From Streptomyces sp. NBC_01298 (GTDB lineage Bacteria; Actinomycetota; Actinomycetes; Streptomycetales; Streptomycetaceae): a stretch of DNA of 64,000 nt. The notes beneath the pieces were generated by a model. The model saw nothing but the letters and a program-made list of their open reading frames with translations, was not told where the DNA came from and did no database searches. Shown here piece by piece: positions 53,717 to 63,567 of this stretch (its first letter is position 1; every line of letters starts with the position of its first letter). The position numbers and the translations under genes were made by a program. Location: contig NZ_CP108414.1 in assembly GCF_035978755.1 (NCBI RefSeq), forward strand, positions 3,782,001 through 3,846,000, given 5' to 3'.

Positions 53717-54853
53717 TCAGCCGCCCAGGTACACGCGGGGGACCCGTCCCCCGATACGGGTGACGATCTCATAGGCGATCGTATGCGCCGCTTGAGCCCA
53801 GTCCTCAGCGGTGGGTTCTCCGCGCTCGGCGTCCCCGAAGAGGACGGCCTCGTCGCCGGCGCGGGCCTCGTCCCCGTCCAGGTCGACCACGAACTGGTCC
53901 ATGGCGACGCGTCCGGCGACGGTGCGGACGCGGCCGCCGACGAGCACCGGGCCGCGCCCGGAGGCCTGCCGCGGGAGCCCGTCGGCGTAGCCCGCCGGGA
54001 TCAGCGCGAGGCTGGTCTCCCGCTCGGTGACGAAATGGTGCCCGTAGCTGACCCCGTGCCCGGCCGGGACGGTCTTGACCAGCGCGACGGTGGCCTTGAG
54101 CGCCATCGCGGGCCGCAGGCCGAGCTGGGCGGGGGTGCCGAGCTCGGGCGAGGGCGAGACCCCGTAGACGGCCAGGCCGCAGCGGACGAGGTCGAAGTGG
54201 GACTCCGGGAGGGTGAGCGTGGCCGGGGAGTTGGCGATGTGCCGGACCTCGGGCTCGACGCCCTCCTTCTCCGCGTACGCGAGCATCTCGCGGAAGGCGG
54301 ACAGCTGGAGCTGGATGGAGGGGTGGCCGGGCTCGTCGGCGCAGGCGAAGTGCGACCAGACGCCGGTGACGCGTACGGTCCCCTCGGACTGGGCGGCGAC
54401 GGCCGCGGTCACCAGGGCCTCCCAGTCGGCGGGCTGGCAGCCGTTGCGGCCCAGGCCCGTGTCGGCCTTGAGCTGGATCCGGGCGGTCGTTCCGGCGGCG
54501 CGGGCGGCGGCCCGTACCTCGTCGAGGGCCCACATCGCGCTGACGGCCACGTCGATGCCGGCCTCGACGGCCTCCCGCCAGGGTCCGCCGGGCGTCCACA
54601 GCCAGCACAGGACGGGGCCTTCGATCCCGGCGGCGCGCAGCGCGAGGGCCTCCTCGGGCGTGGCGGTCCCCAGCCAGCTCGCGCCGGCCTCCTGGGCGGC
54701 CTTGGCGCAGGCCACGGCCCCGTGCCCGTAGGCGTTCGCCTTGACGACGGCCATCAGGGCGGAGCGGGGCGCCCGCTCGCGCAGGGCCCGTACGTTCGCC
54801 CGGACGGCGTCAAGATCGATCTCGGCGTACACGCGCGCGGCTGTCTCGTTCAT
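53717..54853 (-). CDS. alr: Alanine racemase
   Basis: Interconverts L- and D-alanine for peptidoglycan, using PLP. 378 residues from ATG 54853. PLP Lys38 in MAVVKANAYGHG; catalytic Tyr in IPAGYADGLPR; QLKADTGLGRNG; C-terminal beta domain with VAGRVAMDQFVVDLDG. It follows nnr (182-nt gap) and precedes the hydrolase and tsaE on the same strand, a conserved actinobacterial order. Confidence 0.96.
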   Translation of the reverse strand: MNETAARVYAEIDLDAVRANVRALRERAPRSALMAVVKANAYGHGAVACAKAAQEAGASWLGTATPEEALALRAAGIEGPVLCWLWTPGGPWREAVEAGIDVAVSAMWALDEVRAAARAAGTTARIQLKADTGLGRNGCQPADWEALVTAAVAAQSEGTVRVTGVWSHFACADEPGHPSIQLQLSAFREMLAYAEKEGVEPEVRHIANSPATLTLPESHFDLVRCGLAVYGVSPSPELGTPAQLGLRPAMALKATVALVKTVPAGHGVSYGHHFVTERETSLALIPAGYADGLPRQASGRGPVLVGGRVRTVAGRVAMDQFVVDLDGDEARAGDEAVLFGDAERGEPTAEDWAQAAHTIAYEIVTRIGGRVPRVYLGG

Positions 54854-55035
54854 CCCCCACAGTCTCTCAGAGCCCCGCCCACCGGGCCGAACAGGCGGGG
54901 CCCGGTCCCGGATCCAGCCCCGCCGGCCGGGGAGGGGCGGGGTTCCGGGGGCCTGGGAGGCCCGGGAGGGCCGGGAGGGCCGGGGGGCCCGGGGGCCGGC
55001 CTTCGGGGACGGTGCCGCACACCCTGAGCCCCGAC

Positions 55036-56433
55036 CTAGCGGCCGGCGACGTCCCGCCACGCCCGCGGCAGGGCCTCCGCCACCTGGTGGGCCAGGAGGG
55101 GGCCGCCGGTGAGGCGGGCCGCCAGGCCGTGGAGGTACGCCGCCACCGACCCCGCGTCCACGGCGGGCAGTCCGGCCGCCAGCAGGGACCCGGCCAGCCC
55201 GGACAGCACGTCCCCGCTCCCGGCGGTGGCCAGCCACGGGGTCCCGGTCGGATTCACCCGGACGGGGCCGGGCCCGGCCGGGGCGATCAGGGTCGTCGAC
55301 CCCTTCAGCAGCGCCACCGCCCCGTACCGCTCCGCGAGCCCCCGCACGGCCTCCAGCCGCCCCGCCTCGACCGTCTCCCGCGCGAGCCCCAACAGCGCCG
55401 CCGCCTCCCCCGCGTGCGGGGTCAGCAGGGTCGGGGCCGCCCGGGCCCGCAGCTCCCCCGGGTCCAGCCCGCGCAGCCCGTCCGCGTCCACCAGGACCGG
55501 TACCGGCTGCGACAGCGCCTCCCGCACCTCCGGGCCGCCCTCGTCGCCCAGACCCGGCCCGACCACCCACGCCTGCACCCGGCCGTGCCCGATCAGCGTC
55601 TCCGGGTACCGGGCCAGTACGGCCTCCGCCACCGCCGGCGGCCCTACGTAGCGCACCGCGCCGGCGCCGCCCCGCAGCGCCCCCGCCACCGCGAGCACCG
55701 CCGCGCCGGGGTAGCGCGCGGACCCGGCGACGATCCCGAGCACGCCGCGCCGGTACTTGTCGCTCGACGCCGTCGGCTCCGGCAGCAGTCCCGCCACGTC
55801 GGCGTGTTGCAAGGCCTCCATCTCGGGGGGCCCGAAGGACAGCCCGATGTCCACCAGGTGCGAGGCGCCCGCCCGCGAGGCCCCCGGGTCGGTCAGCAGC
55901 CCGGGCTTGTACGCCCCGAAGGTCACCGTCACGTCCGCCGTGACGGCCGCTCCGGCCACCTCCCCGGTGTCCGCGTCCACCCCGCTCGGCAGGTCCACGG
56001 CGACCACCACCGCGCCCGCCGGGATCCGCGCCGCCAGAGCGGCCGCGGCCGGCCGCAGCGCACCCCGGCCGCCGATGCCGACCAGCCCGTCGAGCACCAG
56101 GTCGGCCCGCTCGGGCACGGCCCCGTCGAGGCGCCCGCCGGCGGCCCGCAGCGCGGCCAGTCCGCCCGCGTGCACCCGGTCCGGATCCATCGCGACGGCC
56201 GTCACCCCGGCCCCGCGCCGGGCCAGCTTCGCGCCCGCGTAGAGGGTGTCGCCGCCGTTGTCCCCCGGGCCGACCAGCAGCACCACGCGGGCCCCGTACA
56301 CGCGGGGCAGCAACCGCACGCAGACGGCGGCCAGCCCGGCCGCCGCCCGCCCCATCAGGGTGCCTTCGGGCAGCCGGGCCATCAGCTCGCGCTCGGCGGC
56401 CCGTACGGTCTCCACGCTGTAAGCAGTACGCAT
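55036..56433 (-). CDS. nnr: Bifunctional NAD(P)H-hydrate epimerase/dehydratase
   Basis: Repairs hydrated NAD(P)H: the N-terminal YjeF domain epimerises and the C-terminal YjeF domain dehydrates. 465 residues from ATG 56433. N-domain: VVLLVGPGDNGGDTLYAGAK, LDGLVGIGG, VVAVDLPSGVDADTG. C-domain: RRGVLGIVAGSARYPGAA, WVVGPGLGD, LLTPHAGEAAALLG, and ATAGSGDVLSGLAGSL. Lies between acpS (26-nt gap) and alr. Confidence 0.94.
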   Translation of the reverse strand: MRTAYSVETVRAAERELMARLPEGTLMGRAAAGLAAVCVRLLPRVYGARVVLLVGPGDNGGDTLYAGAKLARRGAGVTAVAMDPDRVHAGGLAALRAAGGRLDGAVPERADLVLDGLVGIGGRGALRPAAAALAARIPAGAVVVAVDLPSGVDADTGEVAGAAVTADVTVTFGAYKPGLLTDPGASRAGASHLVDIGLSFGPPEMEALQHADVAGLLPEPTASSDKYRRGVLGIVAGSARYPGAAVLAVAGALRGGAGAVRYVGPPAVAEAVLARYPETLIGHGRVQAWVVGPGLGDEGGPEVREALSQPVPVLVDADGLRGLDPGELRARAAPTLLTPHAGEAAALLGLARETVEAGRLEAVRGLAERYGAVALLKGSTTLIAPAGPGPVRVNPTGTPWLATAGSGDVLSGLAGSLLAAGLPAVDAGSVAAYLHGLAARLTGGPLLAHQVAEALPRAWRDVAGR

Positions 56434-56459
56434 GCCACCAGCCTGCCCCAAACAGGCCC

Positions 56460-56834
56460 CTACCCCTCGGCGATCACCACCGCGGAGGCGATCCCCGCGT
56501 CGTGGCTGAGGGAGATGTGCCAGGACCGCACGCCCAGCGCCTTCGCCCGCGCCTCGACCGTGCCCGACACCCGCAGCCGCGGCTGCCCGCTGGCCTCCAC
56601 GTACACCTCGGCGTCGGTCCACAGCAGCCCGGCGGGCGCGCCGAGCGCCTTGGCGAGCGCCTCCTTGGCCGCGAACCGGGCGGCGAGCGAGGCGGTCCCG
56701 CGCCGCTCGCCGCCCGGCAGGGTCAGCTCCGCGTCGAGGAACAACCGCCCGGCGAGGCCCGGTGTGCGCTCCAGCGCCGCGCCGAACCGCTCGATCTCCG
56801 CCACATCGATCCCGACGCCGATAATCACAACCAC
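56460..56834 (-). CDS. acpS: Holo-[acyl-carrier-protein] synthase
   Basis: Transfers phosphopantetheine from CoA to acyl-carrier protein for fatty-acid or polyketide synthesis. 124 residues. Metal-binding Asp10 in [12 protein letters not shown] and Glu58 in [14 protein letters not shown]-terminal [15 protein letters not shown] second GTG two codons downstream (56828) may be the real start. Downstream of glmS with a 72-nt gap that holds a partial copy of the glmS 3' end. Confidence 0.94.
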   Translation of the reverse strand: MVVIIGVGIDVAEIERFGAALERTPGLAGRLFLDAELTLPGGERRGTASLAARFAAKEALAKALGAPAGLLWTDAEVYVEASGQPRLRVSGTVEARAKALGVRSWHISLSHDAGIASAVVIAEG

Positions 56835-56906
56835 AGCTCCAGCTACGCCACTACTCCACCGTCACGACCGTGCTCAATCGTCGGCGACCTGCTCCGTTCG
56901 CTGCGC

Positions 56907-58757
56907 TCACTCCACAGTCACCGACTTGGCGAGGTTACGCGGCTGGTCCACCTCGTTGCCGCGCGCCGTCGCCAGCTCGCACGCGAACACCTGCAGCGGC
57001 ACGGTGGCCACGAGCGGCTGGAGCAGCGTCGGGGTGGCCGGGATGCGGATGAGGTGGTCGGCGTACGGGACCACCGCCTCGTCCCCCTCCTCGGCGATCA
57101 CGATGGTCCGCGCCCCGCGCGCCCGGATCTCCTGGATGTTCGACACGATCTTGTCGTGCAGCACCGAGCGCCCGCGCGGCGACGGTACGACGACCACGAC
57201 CGGCAGGTCCTTCTCGATGAGCGCGATCGGCCCGTGCTTGAGCTCGCCCGCCGCGAAGCCCTCGGCGTGCATGTACGCCAGCTCCTTGAGCTTGAGCGCG
57301 CCCTCCAGCGCCACCGGGTAGCCGACGTGCCGGCCCAGGAACAGCACGGTGTTCTTGTCCGCGAGCGAGCGCGCCAGCTCCCGTACCGGCTCCATGGTCT
57401 CCAGTACGGTGTCCACCGCCGCGGCGATGTCCGACAGCTCCCGGATCACGGACCGGATCTCGTCGCCCCACTTCGTGCCCCGGACCTGGCCGAGGTAGAG
57501 GGCGACCAGGTAGCAGGCCACGAGCTGCGTCAGGAACGCCTTCGTCGAGGCGACGGCCACCTCGGGCCCGGCGTGCGTGTACAGCACGGCGTCCGACTCG
57601 CGCGGGATCGTCGAGCCGTTCGTGTTGCAGATCGCCAGCACCTTGGCGCCCTGCTCGCGGGCGTGGCGCAGCGCCATCAGGGTGTCCATCGTCTCGCCGG
57701 ACTGCGAGATCGCGATCACCAGCGTGCGCTGGTCCAGGATCGGGTCGCGGTAGCGGAACTCGCTGGCCAGCTCCGTCTCGCAGGGGATGCGCGTCCAGTG
57801 CTCGATGGCCAGCTTCGCGATCATGCCCGCGTGGTACGCCGTACCGCAGGCCACGATCACGACCTTGTCGACCTCGCGCAGCACCGAGTCGGGGATGCGC
57901 ACCTCGTCGAGGGTGAGCAGGCCGTTCGCGTCGATCCGGCCCAGGAGGGTGTCGGCGACGGCCTTCGGCTGTTCGGCGATCTCCTTGAGCATGAAGTAGT
58001 CGTAGCCCCCCTTCTCGGCCGCGGAGGCGTCCCAGTCCACGTGGTACGCCCGCACGTCCGCGGCGGTGCCGTCGAAGTTGGTCACCGTGACCCCGTCGCG
58101 ACGCAGCTCGACGACCTGGTCCTGCCCCAGCTCGATCGCGGACCGGGTGTGGGCGATGAAGGCGGCCACGTCGGAGGCCAGGAAGTTCTCGCCCTCCCCG
58201 ACGCCGACCACGAGCGGCGAGTTGCGGCGCGCCCCGATCACCACGTCCGGCTGGTCCGCGTGCACGGCGACCAGGGTGAAGGCCCCGTCGAGCTGCCGGC
58301 ACACCTGCCGCATCGCCTCCGCCAGGTCCCCGCCGGCGCCCTCGAACCGCTCGGCGAGCAGGTGCGCGACGACCTCGGTGTCCGTCTCGGACTCCAGCCG
58401 GTGTCCGCGCTCGGCGAGCTCGGCCCGCAGCGCGGCGAAGTTCTCGATGATCCCGTTGTGTACGACGGCCACGCGCCCCGAATTGTCGAGGTGCGGGTGG
58501 GCGTTGACGTCGGTGGGCCCCCCATGGGTGGCCCACCGGGTGTGTCCCAGCCCCGTGGAACCGGCCGGCAGCGGGTGCCCGACCAGCTCCTTCTCCAGAT
58601 TGACCAGCTTGCCGGCCTTCTTGACGGCGGCGAGTTCCCCGTCGGCGAGCACGGCGACACCCGCCGAGTCGTAGCCGCGGTACTCCAGCCGCTTGAGTCC
58701 GGCAATGACCACATCGAGCGCCGACTGCGCTCCCACGTAACCCACGATTCCGCACAT
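56907..58757 (-). CDS. glmS: Glutamine-fructose-6-phosphate aminotransferase (isomerising)
   Basis: Makes glucosamine-6-phosphate from fructose-6-phosphate and glutamine, the entry step to UDP-GlcNAc and peptidoglycan. 616 residues. The N-terminal amidotransferase has nucleophile Cys2 (MCGIVGYVG), GHTRWATHGGPTDVNAHPH and HNGIIENF. Two SIS sugar-isomerase domains follow, with ISQSGETMDTLMALR and the C-terminal LAKSVTVE. No glmS ribozyme is seen upstream, as expected outside Firmicutes. glmM, the next pathway enzyme, lies about 3.3 kb further on. Confidence 0.97.
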   Translation of the reverse strand: MCGIVGYVGAQSALDVVIAGLKRLEYRGYDSAGVAVLADGELAAVKKAGKLVNLEKELVGHPLPAGSTGLGHTRWATHGGPTDVNAHPHLDNSGRVAVVHNGIIENFAALRAELAERGHRLESETDTEVVAHLLAERFEGAGGDLAEAMRQVCRQLDGAFTLVAVHADQPDVVIGARRNSPLVVGVGEGENFLASDVAAFIAHTRSAIELGQDQVVELRRDGVTVTNFDGTAADVRAYHVDWDASAAEKGGYDYFMLKEIAEQPKAVADTLLGRIDANGLLTLDEVRIPDSVLREVDKVVIVACGTAYHAGMIAKLAIEHWTRIPCETELASEFRYRDPILDQRTLVIAISQSGETMDTLMALRHAREQGAKVLAICNTNGSTIPRESDAVLYTHAGPEVAVASTKAFLTQLVACYLVALYLGQVRGTKWGDEIRSVIRELSDIAAAVDTVLETMEPVRELARSLADKNTVLFLGRHVGYPVALEGALKLKELAYMHAEGFAAGELKHGPIALIEKDLPVVVVVPSPRGRSVLHDKIVSNIQEIRARGARTIVIAEEGDEAVVPYADHLIRIPATPTLLQPLVATVPLQVFACELATARGNEVDQPRNLAKSVTVE

Positions 58758-58810
58758 AAGCCGCAGGGTACGCCGTAGTTGGCTCCGCGCCCGGTACCCG
58801 AACCGGACGA

Positions 58811-58840
58811 AAAACCGCCCCGGCGCCTACGCCGGGGCGG
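58811..58840 (-). terminator. Terminator of the lipoprotein gene
   Basis: A 10-bp GC-rich stem (58815-58824 and 58831-58840). On the minus strand TTTTT follows, giving an intrinsic terminator 30 nt after the lipoprotein stop codon. Confidence 0.85.
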
Positions 58841-58869
58841 GGTTGACGCACGCGCGACGAACGGATCCG

Positions 58870-59613
58870 TCAGCCGAGCTTCTTGACCTGTGCCGCAACG
58901 ACGGCCGTCGGCTGCTCGGCGGTTCCCGAGATGCTCAGGGCCGAGAAGACGGCAAGAGTATTCGCCTTGCGCACGACCACCACCTGCGTGTTGAGCGTCT
59001 GCCCCCCATAGTCCAGTTCGATCGCGTAGGCGAGCGACTCGTCCCCGCCTTGCACGGGGGCGCCTGCAGCCACCTTGCGCACCTGGACCGTCCCACCTGC
59101 ATGGGTGGCCGAGAAGCCCCCGGCGCAGGCCGTTCCCGCACCTTCGAAGGAAGCGAAGGCCTCCTCCGCACCCTTGCCGTTGTACGAGGTCAGGGTGACG
59201 GCAGTAGTGGTGGATCGAAGGACGCTCATCTTGGCTTTCAGCTTCTCCACCGCGCTCGCGCCGGCGGCCGGCTCCTTCGGTTTGTCGACGGTCTTGACCC
59301 TTGTGGTTCCGACGGGGGCGCCCACCTCCGCCATGGCCGGTGCCTTGACCAGTGGAACGCACTCGGGCCTGTCGCTGGTGGCGGTGGGAGCGGCCTCGAC
59401 CTCCTCCGGCAAGGGGGGCTTGACGACGTGATCAGGCAGGTCCGCCTCGTTCACGAGCTCCGCACTGAGCTCGTCGGCCGTCTTCCCCTTGACCGCGGAC
59501 GCGTCGGACTTCCCGTCCGCCGTGTCGGACGAGCCCCCACAGGCCGTGGCGAGCAGTGCCAGGGACACGGCCGAGGCGGACAGGACGATACGGCGGACGA
59601 GTGCGGTGCGCAT
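58870..59613 (-). CDS. Exported lipoprotein, function unknown
   Basis: A 247-residue lipoprotein: basic MRTALVRR, hydrophobic core, lipobox LLATAC. An acidic and Pro-rich linker is followed by a soluble domain of about 130 residues ending IELDYGGQTLNTQVVVVRKA. Two more Cys in the mature part may pair. It resembles the external sensor-type domains of actinobacterial lipoproteins but cannot be assigned. ATG 59613 follows GGGGGG. It is monocistronic with its own terminator. Confidence 0.8.
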   Translation of the reverse strand: MRTALVRRIVLSASAVSLALLATACGGSSDTADGKSDASAVKGKTADELSAELVNEADLPDHVVKPPLPEEVEAAPTATSDRPECVPLVKAPAMAEVGAPVGTTRVKTVDKPKEPAAGASAVEKLKAKMSVLRSTTTAVTLTSYNGKGAEEAFASFEGAGTACAGGFSATHAGGTVQVRKVAAGAPVQGGDESLAYAIELDYGGQTLNTQVVVVRKANTLAVFSALSISGTAEQPTAVVAAQVKKLG

Positions 59614-59899
59614 GGTGGTGTTCCCCCCACAGGAAAGTTCTACGGCAAGGGCAGCACGCCCGAGCGCCCCGGCCCGGGGCCGGCGTCACGAGCTGCAGTG
59701 ATCCACACCGTACGGGGCCCTACTGGCACACCGCGCCGGGGTTGCCCGCACCCGGCACGCATCGTGACCCTGCCGGTACTCCGGGGGCTCCCCATCGAGA
59801 CCGCCGCCCGTACATCCCACCCACCCCGGGCCATAAGGCCCCGCTCCACGTGACCGACCACACCACCCACTGTGGCCCGCGACCCGTGACAATGGCCGT

Positions 59900-60997
59900 G
59901 TGATCTCTTCGCCGCCACGAAGCACGCCGGACCGCGCAACGGAGCGCCCCGACGGATCGGAGCCCCCTGCGCAGGCCCAGCAGGCCCCGCAGACCGAGCC
60001 CCGGCACCCCGAGCACGCCGCGCACCCCACGCGCCGCCGGGGCCACGAGGCCTCCCCCTACGTGGACCTCACCCGTGCGGAGTGGAGCGCCCTGCGCGAG
60101 CGCACCCCGCTCCCGCTGACGGCCGACGAGGTCGAGCGGCTGCGGGGACTGGGCGACGTCATCGACCTCGACGAGGTCCGCGACGTCTACCTGCCGCTGT
60201 CCCGCCTGCTGAACCTGTACGTCGGCGCCACCAGCAACCTGCGCGGCACCCTCAACACCTTCCTGGGCGACGCGGGCAACGGCCACGGCGCCCAGACGGG
60301 CACCCCCTTCGTCATAGGGGTCGCCGGTTCGGTCGCGGTGGGCAAGTCCACCGTGGCCCGTCTCCTCCAGGCGCTCCTGGCCCGCTGGCCGGAGCACCCG
60401 CGCGTGGAGCTGGTCACCACCGACGGCTTCCTCTACCCGATGAAGGAGCTCGAACGGCGCGGTCTGACCGCCCGCAAGGGCTTCCCCGAGTCCTACGACC
60501 GCCGCGCGCTGACCCGCTTCGTCGCCGACATCAAGGCGGGCAAGGACGAGGTCACGGCCCCGGTCTACTCCCACCTGATCTACGACATCGTCCCCGACGA
60601 GCGGCTCGTCGTGCGCCGTCCCGACATCCTGATCGTCGAGGGGCTCAACGTCCTGCAGCCGGCCATGCCCGGCAAGGACGGCCGCACCCGGGTCGGCCTC
60701 GCCGACTACTTCGACTTCAGCGTGTACGTGGACGCCCGCCCCGAGGACATCGAACGCTGGTACCTCAACCGGTTCCGCAAGCTGCGCGAGACGGCGTTCC
60801 AGAACCCCTTCTCCTACTTCCGCAAGTACACGCAGGTCTCCGAGGAGGAGGCGCTGGAGTACGCGCAGACGATGTGGCGGACCATCAACAAGCCCAACCT
60901 GCTGGAGAACGTGGCCCCGACCCGCGGCCGCGCCACCCTCGTGGTCCGCAAGGGCCCGGACCACAAGGTGCAGAAGCTGAGTCTGCGCAAGCTCTGA
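59900..60997 (+). CDS. coaA: Pantothenate kinase (type I)
   Basis: Phosphorylates pantothenate with ATP, the first step of coenzyme A synthesis. 365 residues. P-loop [17 protein letters not shown] (about 140-156); [55 protein letters not shown]. The N-terminal about 50 residues are Pro/Ala/Glu-rich and disordered. GTG start at 59900. GACAAT lies six bases before it, so the transcript may be leaderless, but no clear -35 is seen. The 286-nt gap upstream holds nothing else recognisable. Confidence 0.95.
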   Translation: MISSPPRSTPDRATERPDGSEPPAQAQQAPQTEPRHPEHAAHPTRRRGHEASPYVDLTRAEWSALRERTPLPLTADEVERLRGLGDVIDLDEVRDVYLPLSRLLNLYVGATSNLRGTLNTFLGDAGNGHGAQTGTPFVIGVAGSVAVGKSTVARLLQALLARWPEHPRVELVTTDGFLYPMKELERRGLTARKGFPESYDRRALTRFVADIKAGKDEVTAPVYSHLIYDIVPDERLVVRRPDILIVEGLNVLQPAMPGKDGRTRVGLADYFDFSVYVDARPEDIERWYLNRFRKLRETAFQNPFSYFRKYTQVSEEEALEYAQTMWRTINKPNLLENVAPTRGRATLVVRKGPDHKVQKLSLRKL

Positions 60998-61040
60998 GCG
61001 CCATCTGATGGCGGGGGCCGGCGGAGGCTAGGGTGCGGCC

Positions 61041-61994
61041 ATGCTGCATCTACGGATGATCATTCCGTCGGACCGCACCGATGCCGTGGTCAAGATCGTC
61101 GAGGGGACGGTCGGCACCACCCATCTGGCCGTGCTGCCCGGGGCCGCCCGCATCCCGGCGGGCGACATCGTGCTGTGCGACGTCGCGCGGGAGGCGGGCG
61201 ACGAGCTCCTGAACGAGCTCCGGGAGCTCGGCATCGACAAGGACGGGTCGATCGCGGTCGAGAACATCGACCTGTCCCTCTCGGAGCGCGCCGACCGGGC
61301 CGAGGAGGAGGCGCCGGGCGAGGCCGCCGACGCCGTCCTGTGGGAGCAGCTGAGCGAGGCGACCCACGAGGAGTCCACCCTCAGCATCACCTACAGCGCC
61401 TTCATGATCGTCGCCACGATGATCGCGGCCTGCGGTGTGATCCTCGACAACGCCATCCTCATCGTGGGCGCGATGGCGGTCGGCCCGGAGTTCGGACCGC
61501 TCGCGGGCGTCTGCACCGCCCTGGTGCAGCGCGCCCCCAGGCTGGCCGCCCGCTCGCTGATCGCCCTGCTGGTGGGCTTCGCCTCCGCGATGGTCGCGAC
61601 CACCCTCTTCACCCTGGTCATGGACGCCCTCGGGCTGTTCCACCACGAGATGCTGGACAAGCCCCGCCCCAACACCAGCTTCATCTGGCAGCCGGACCTG
61701 TTCTCCTTCGTGGTGGCGCTGCTCGCGGGCGTGGCCGGGGTGCTCTCCCTGACCTCGGCGAAGTCCGGGGCGCTGGTCGGCGTCGCGATCTCGGTCACCA
61801 CGGTCCCGGCCGCCGCCAACGCGGCCGTGGCCCTCGGCTACGGGGAGTACGCCCAGATGTCGGGCTCCATCAAGCAGCTCCTGCTGAACCTCTTCGGCAT
61901 CATGCTGGCCGGCGTCCTGACCCTGCTCTGCCAAAAGCTCCTGTGGCGCACCCAGCGGGGCCGCTGGCGGCGGCGGACGCCGGCCAAGGCCTGA
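61041..61994 (+). CDS. DUF389 membrane protein
   Basis: A 317-residue protein. Residues 1-100 form an alpha/beta domain (MLHLRMIIPSDRTDAVVKIV). A helical membrane domain of about six segments follows, starting ITYSAFMIVATMIAACGVIL and including DNAILIVGAMAVGPEFGPLAGVC, the DUF389 signature. A basic tail RGRWRRR ends it. Function of the family is unknown. A TAGGGT box six bases before the ATG suggests a leaderless transcript. A perfect 52-bp palindrome follows as terminator. Confidence 0.88.
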   Translation: MLHLRMIIPSDRTDAVVKIVEGTVGTTHLAVLPGAARIPAGDIVLCDVAREAGDELLNELRELGIDKDGSIAVENIDLSLSERADRAEEEAPGEAADAVLWEQLSEATHEESTLSITYSAFMIVATMIAACGVILDNAILIVGAMAVGPEFGPLAGVCTALVQRAPRLAARSLIALLVGFASAMVATTLFTLVMDALGLFHHEMLDKPRPNTSFIWQPDLFSFVVALLAGVAGVLSLTSAKSGALVGVAISVTTVPAAANAAVALGYGEYAQMSGSIKQLLLNLFGIMLAGVLTLLCQKLLWRTQRGRWRRRTPAKA

Positions 61995-62009
61995 GCCCCC
62001 GCCACGCCT

Positions 62010-62061
62010 CACGACAGCGGCCCCGCGCTACGAAGCTTCGTAGCGCGGGGCCGCTGTCGTG
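62010..62061. terminator. 52-bp perfect palindrome, bidirectional terminator
   Basis: Arms 62010-62035 and 62036-62061 are exactly complementary over 26 bp with no spacer, meeting at AAGCTT. It separates the convergent DUF389 gene and glmM. Confidence 0.9.
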
Positions 62062-62076
62062 ACGGGAAGGCGGGCT

Positions 62077-63435
62077 CTAGCCGAGCGCCGACTTCACGAC
62101 GTCCGCGAGGCGGCCGGCGACCGCGCGGGCCTGCTCGATGTCGGCGGCCTCCACCATCACCCGTACGAGGGGCTCGGTGCCCGACGGGCGCAGCAGGACG
62201 CGCCCGGTCGTGCCGAGCTCCCGCTCCGCGTCGGCGACGGCCGCGGCCAGCTCGGCGGAGGTGGTGACCCGCGACCTGTCCACGTCGGGGACGTTGACCA
62301 GGACCTGCGGCAGCCGCGTCATGATCCCGGTCAGCTCGGCCAGGGGCGTGCCGGTGGCCGCGATCCGGGCCGCCAGCATCAGGCCGGTCAGGGTGCCGTC
62401 GCCGGTGGTGGCGTGGTCGAGGATGATCACGTGGCCGGACTGCTCGCCGCCCAGCGCGTACCCGTGCTCCTTCATCGACTCCAGGACGTACCGGTCGCCG
62501 ACGCCCGTCTGCACGACGTTGATGCCCTCGGACTCCATGGCCAGCTTGAAGCCCAGGTTCGACATCACGGTGGCGACGACGGTGTCCTCGCGCAGGTGCC
62601 CGGCCTCGCGCATCGCCAGCGCGAGCACCGCGAGGATCTGGTCCCCGTCGACCTCCTCGCCGTTGCCGTCCACGGCGAGGCAGCGGTCGGCGTCACCGTC
62701 GTGCGCGATGCCGAGGTCGGCCCCGTGCTCGACGACGGCCTGCTTCAGCAGACCGAGGTGGGTGGAGCCGCAGCCGTCGTTGATGTTCAGGCCGTCGGGC
62801 TCGGCACCGATGGTGACGATCTCCGCGCCGGCCCGGGTGAAGGCCTCGGGCGAGACGAAGGCGGCCGCGCCGTGCGCCTCGTCGAGGACCACCTTGAGGC
62901 CGTCGAGGCGGTTGGGCAGGACACCCATGAGGTGGGCGACGTACTTGTCGAAGCCCTCGGTGTAGTCGGAGACGCGGCCGACACCGGCGCCCGTCGGACG
63001 GTCCCAGGGAGCACCCGTGCGGTGGTCGTCGTAGACCGACTCGATCCGGTCCTCCAGCTCGTCGGCGAGCTTGTGGCCGCCGCGCGCGAAGAACTTGATG
63101 CCGTTGTCGGGCATGGCGTTGTGGCTGGCCGAGAGCATGACGCCGAGGTCGGCGCCCAGCGCACCGGTGAGATACGCCACCGCCGGGGTGGGCAGCACAC
63201 CGACGCGCAGGACGTCCACGCCCGCGCTCGCGAGGCCCGCGACGACTGCGGCCTCCAGGAACTCGCCCGAGGCCCGGGGATCCCGGCCGACCACGGCCGT
63301 GGCCCGGTGGCCCTCGAAGGTGCCCGCCTCGGCCAGTACGTGCGCGGCCGCCACGGAGAGACCGAGCGCCAGCTCGGCCGTCAGATCCGCGTTGGCGACG
63401 CCTCGTACACCGTCCGTCCCGAAGAGTCGTCCCAC
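62077..63435 (-). CDS. glmM: Phosphoglucosamine mutase
   Basis: Converts glucosamine-6-phosphate to glucosamine-1-phosphate for UDP-GlcNAc. 452 residues from GTG 63435, preceded by [15 protein letters not shown] start, active-site Ser104 in [12 protein letters not shown], Mg-binding DGDADR, sugar-binding GGEQSGHVI, and phosphate-binding [14 protein letters not shown]. Acts directly after glmS. Downstream of rpsI with a terminator between. Confidence 0.97.
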   Translation of the reverse strand: MGRLFGTDGVRGVANADLTAELALGLSVAAAHVLAEAGTFEGHRATAVVGRDPRASGEFLEAAVVAGLASAGVDVLRVGVLPTPAVAYLTGALGADLGVMLSASHNAMPDNGIKFFARGGHKLADELEDRIESVYDDHRTGAPWDRPTGAGVGRVSDYTEGFDKYVAHLMGVLPNRLDGLKVVLDEAHGAAAFVSPEAFTRAGAEIVTIGAEPDGLNINDGCGSTHLGLLKQAVVEHGADLGIAHDGDADRCLAVDGNGEEVDGDQILAVLALAMREAGHLREDTVVATVMSNLGFKLAMESEGINVVQTGVGDRYVLESMKEHGYALGGEQSGHVIILDHATTGDGTLTGLMLAARIAATGTPLAELTGIMTRLPQVLVNVPDVDRSRVTTSAELAAAVADAERELGTTGRVLLRPSGTEPLVRVMVEAADIEQARAVAGRLADVVKSALG

Positions 63436-63508
63436 TGTTGTCCTCCCGAGTTCACACTTCGCTGTGAGCAGTTGTGCCAATTATTTGCCGCTTTTGGCGG
63501 TAAACGAA

Positions 63509-63543
63509 CCGCCCCGGCAGCACACAGAGTGCTGCCGGGGCGG
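63509..63543 (-). terminator. Terminator after rpsI
   Basis: A 15-bp perfect inverted repeat (63509-63523 and 63529-63543) with a 5-nt loop, about 25 nt after the rpsI stop and before glmM. Confidence 0.85.
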
Positions 63544-63567
63544 ATTCGTGCTGAACAGCGGGCGTGA

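Noticed and set aside
54900..55030. G-rich repeated tract between alr and nnr
   Set aside because: Low-complexity GGGAGGGCC runs without an open frame, stem or operator pattern; treated as ordinary spacer with possible terminator function for nnr.
56907..58757. glmS ribozyme or riboswitch
   Set aside because: The short upstream region shows no ribozyme core, and this element is known from Firmicutes.
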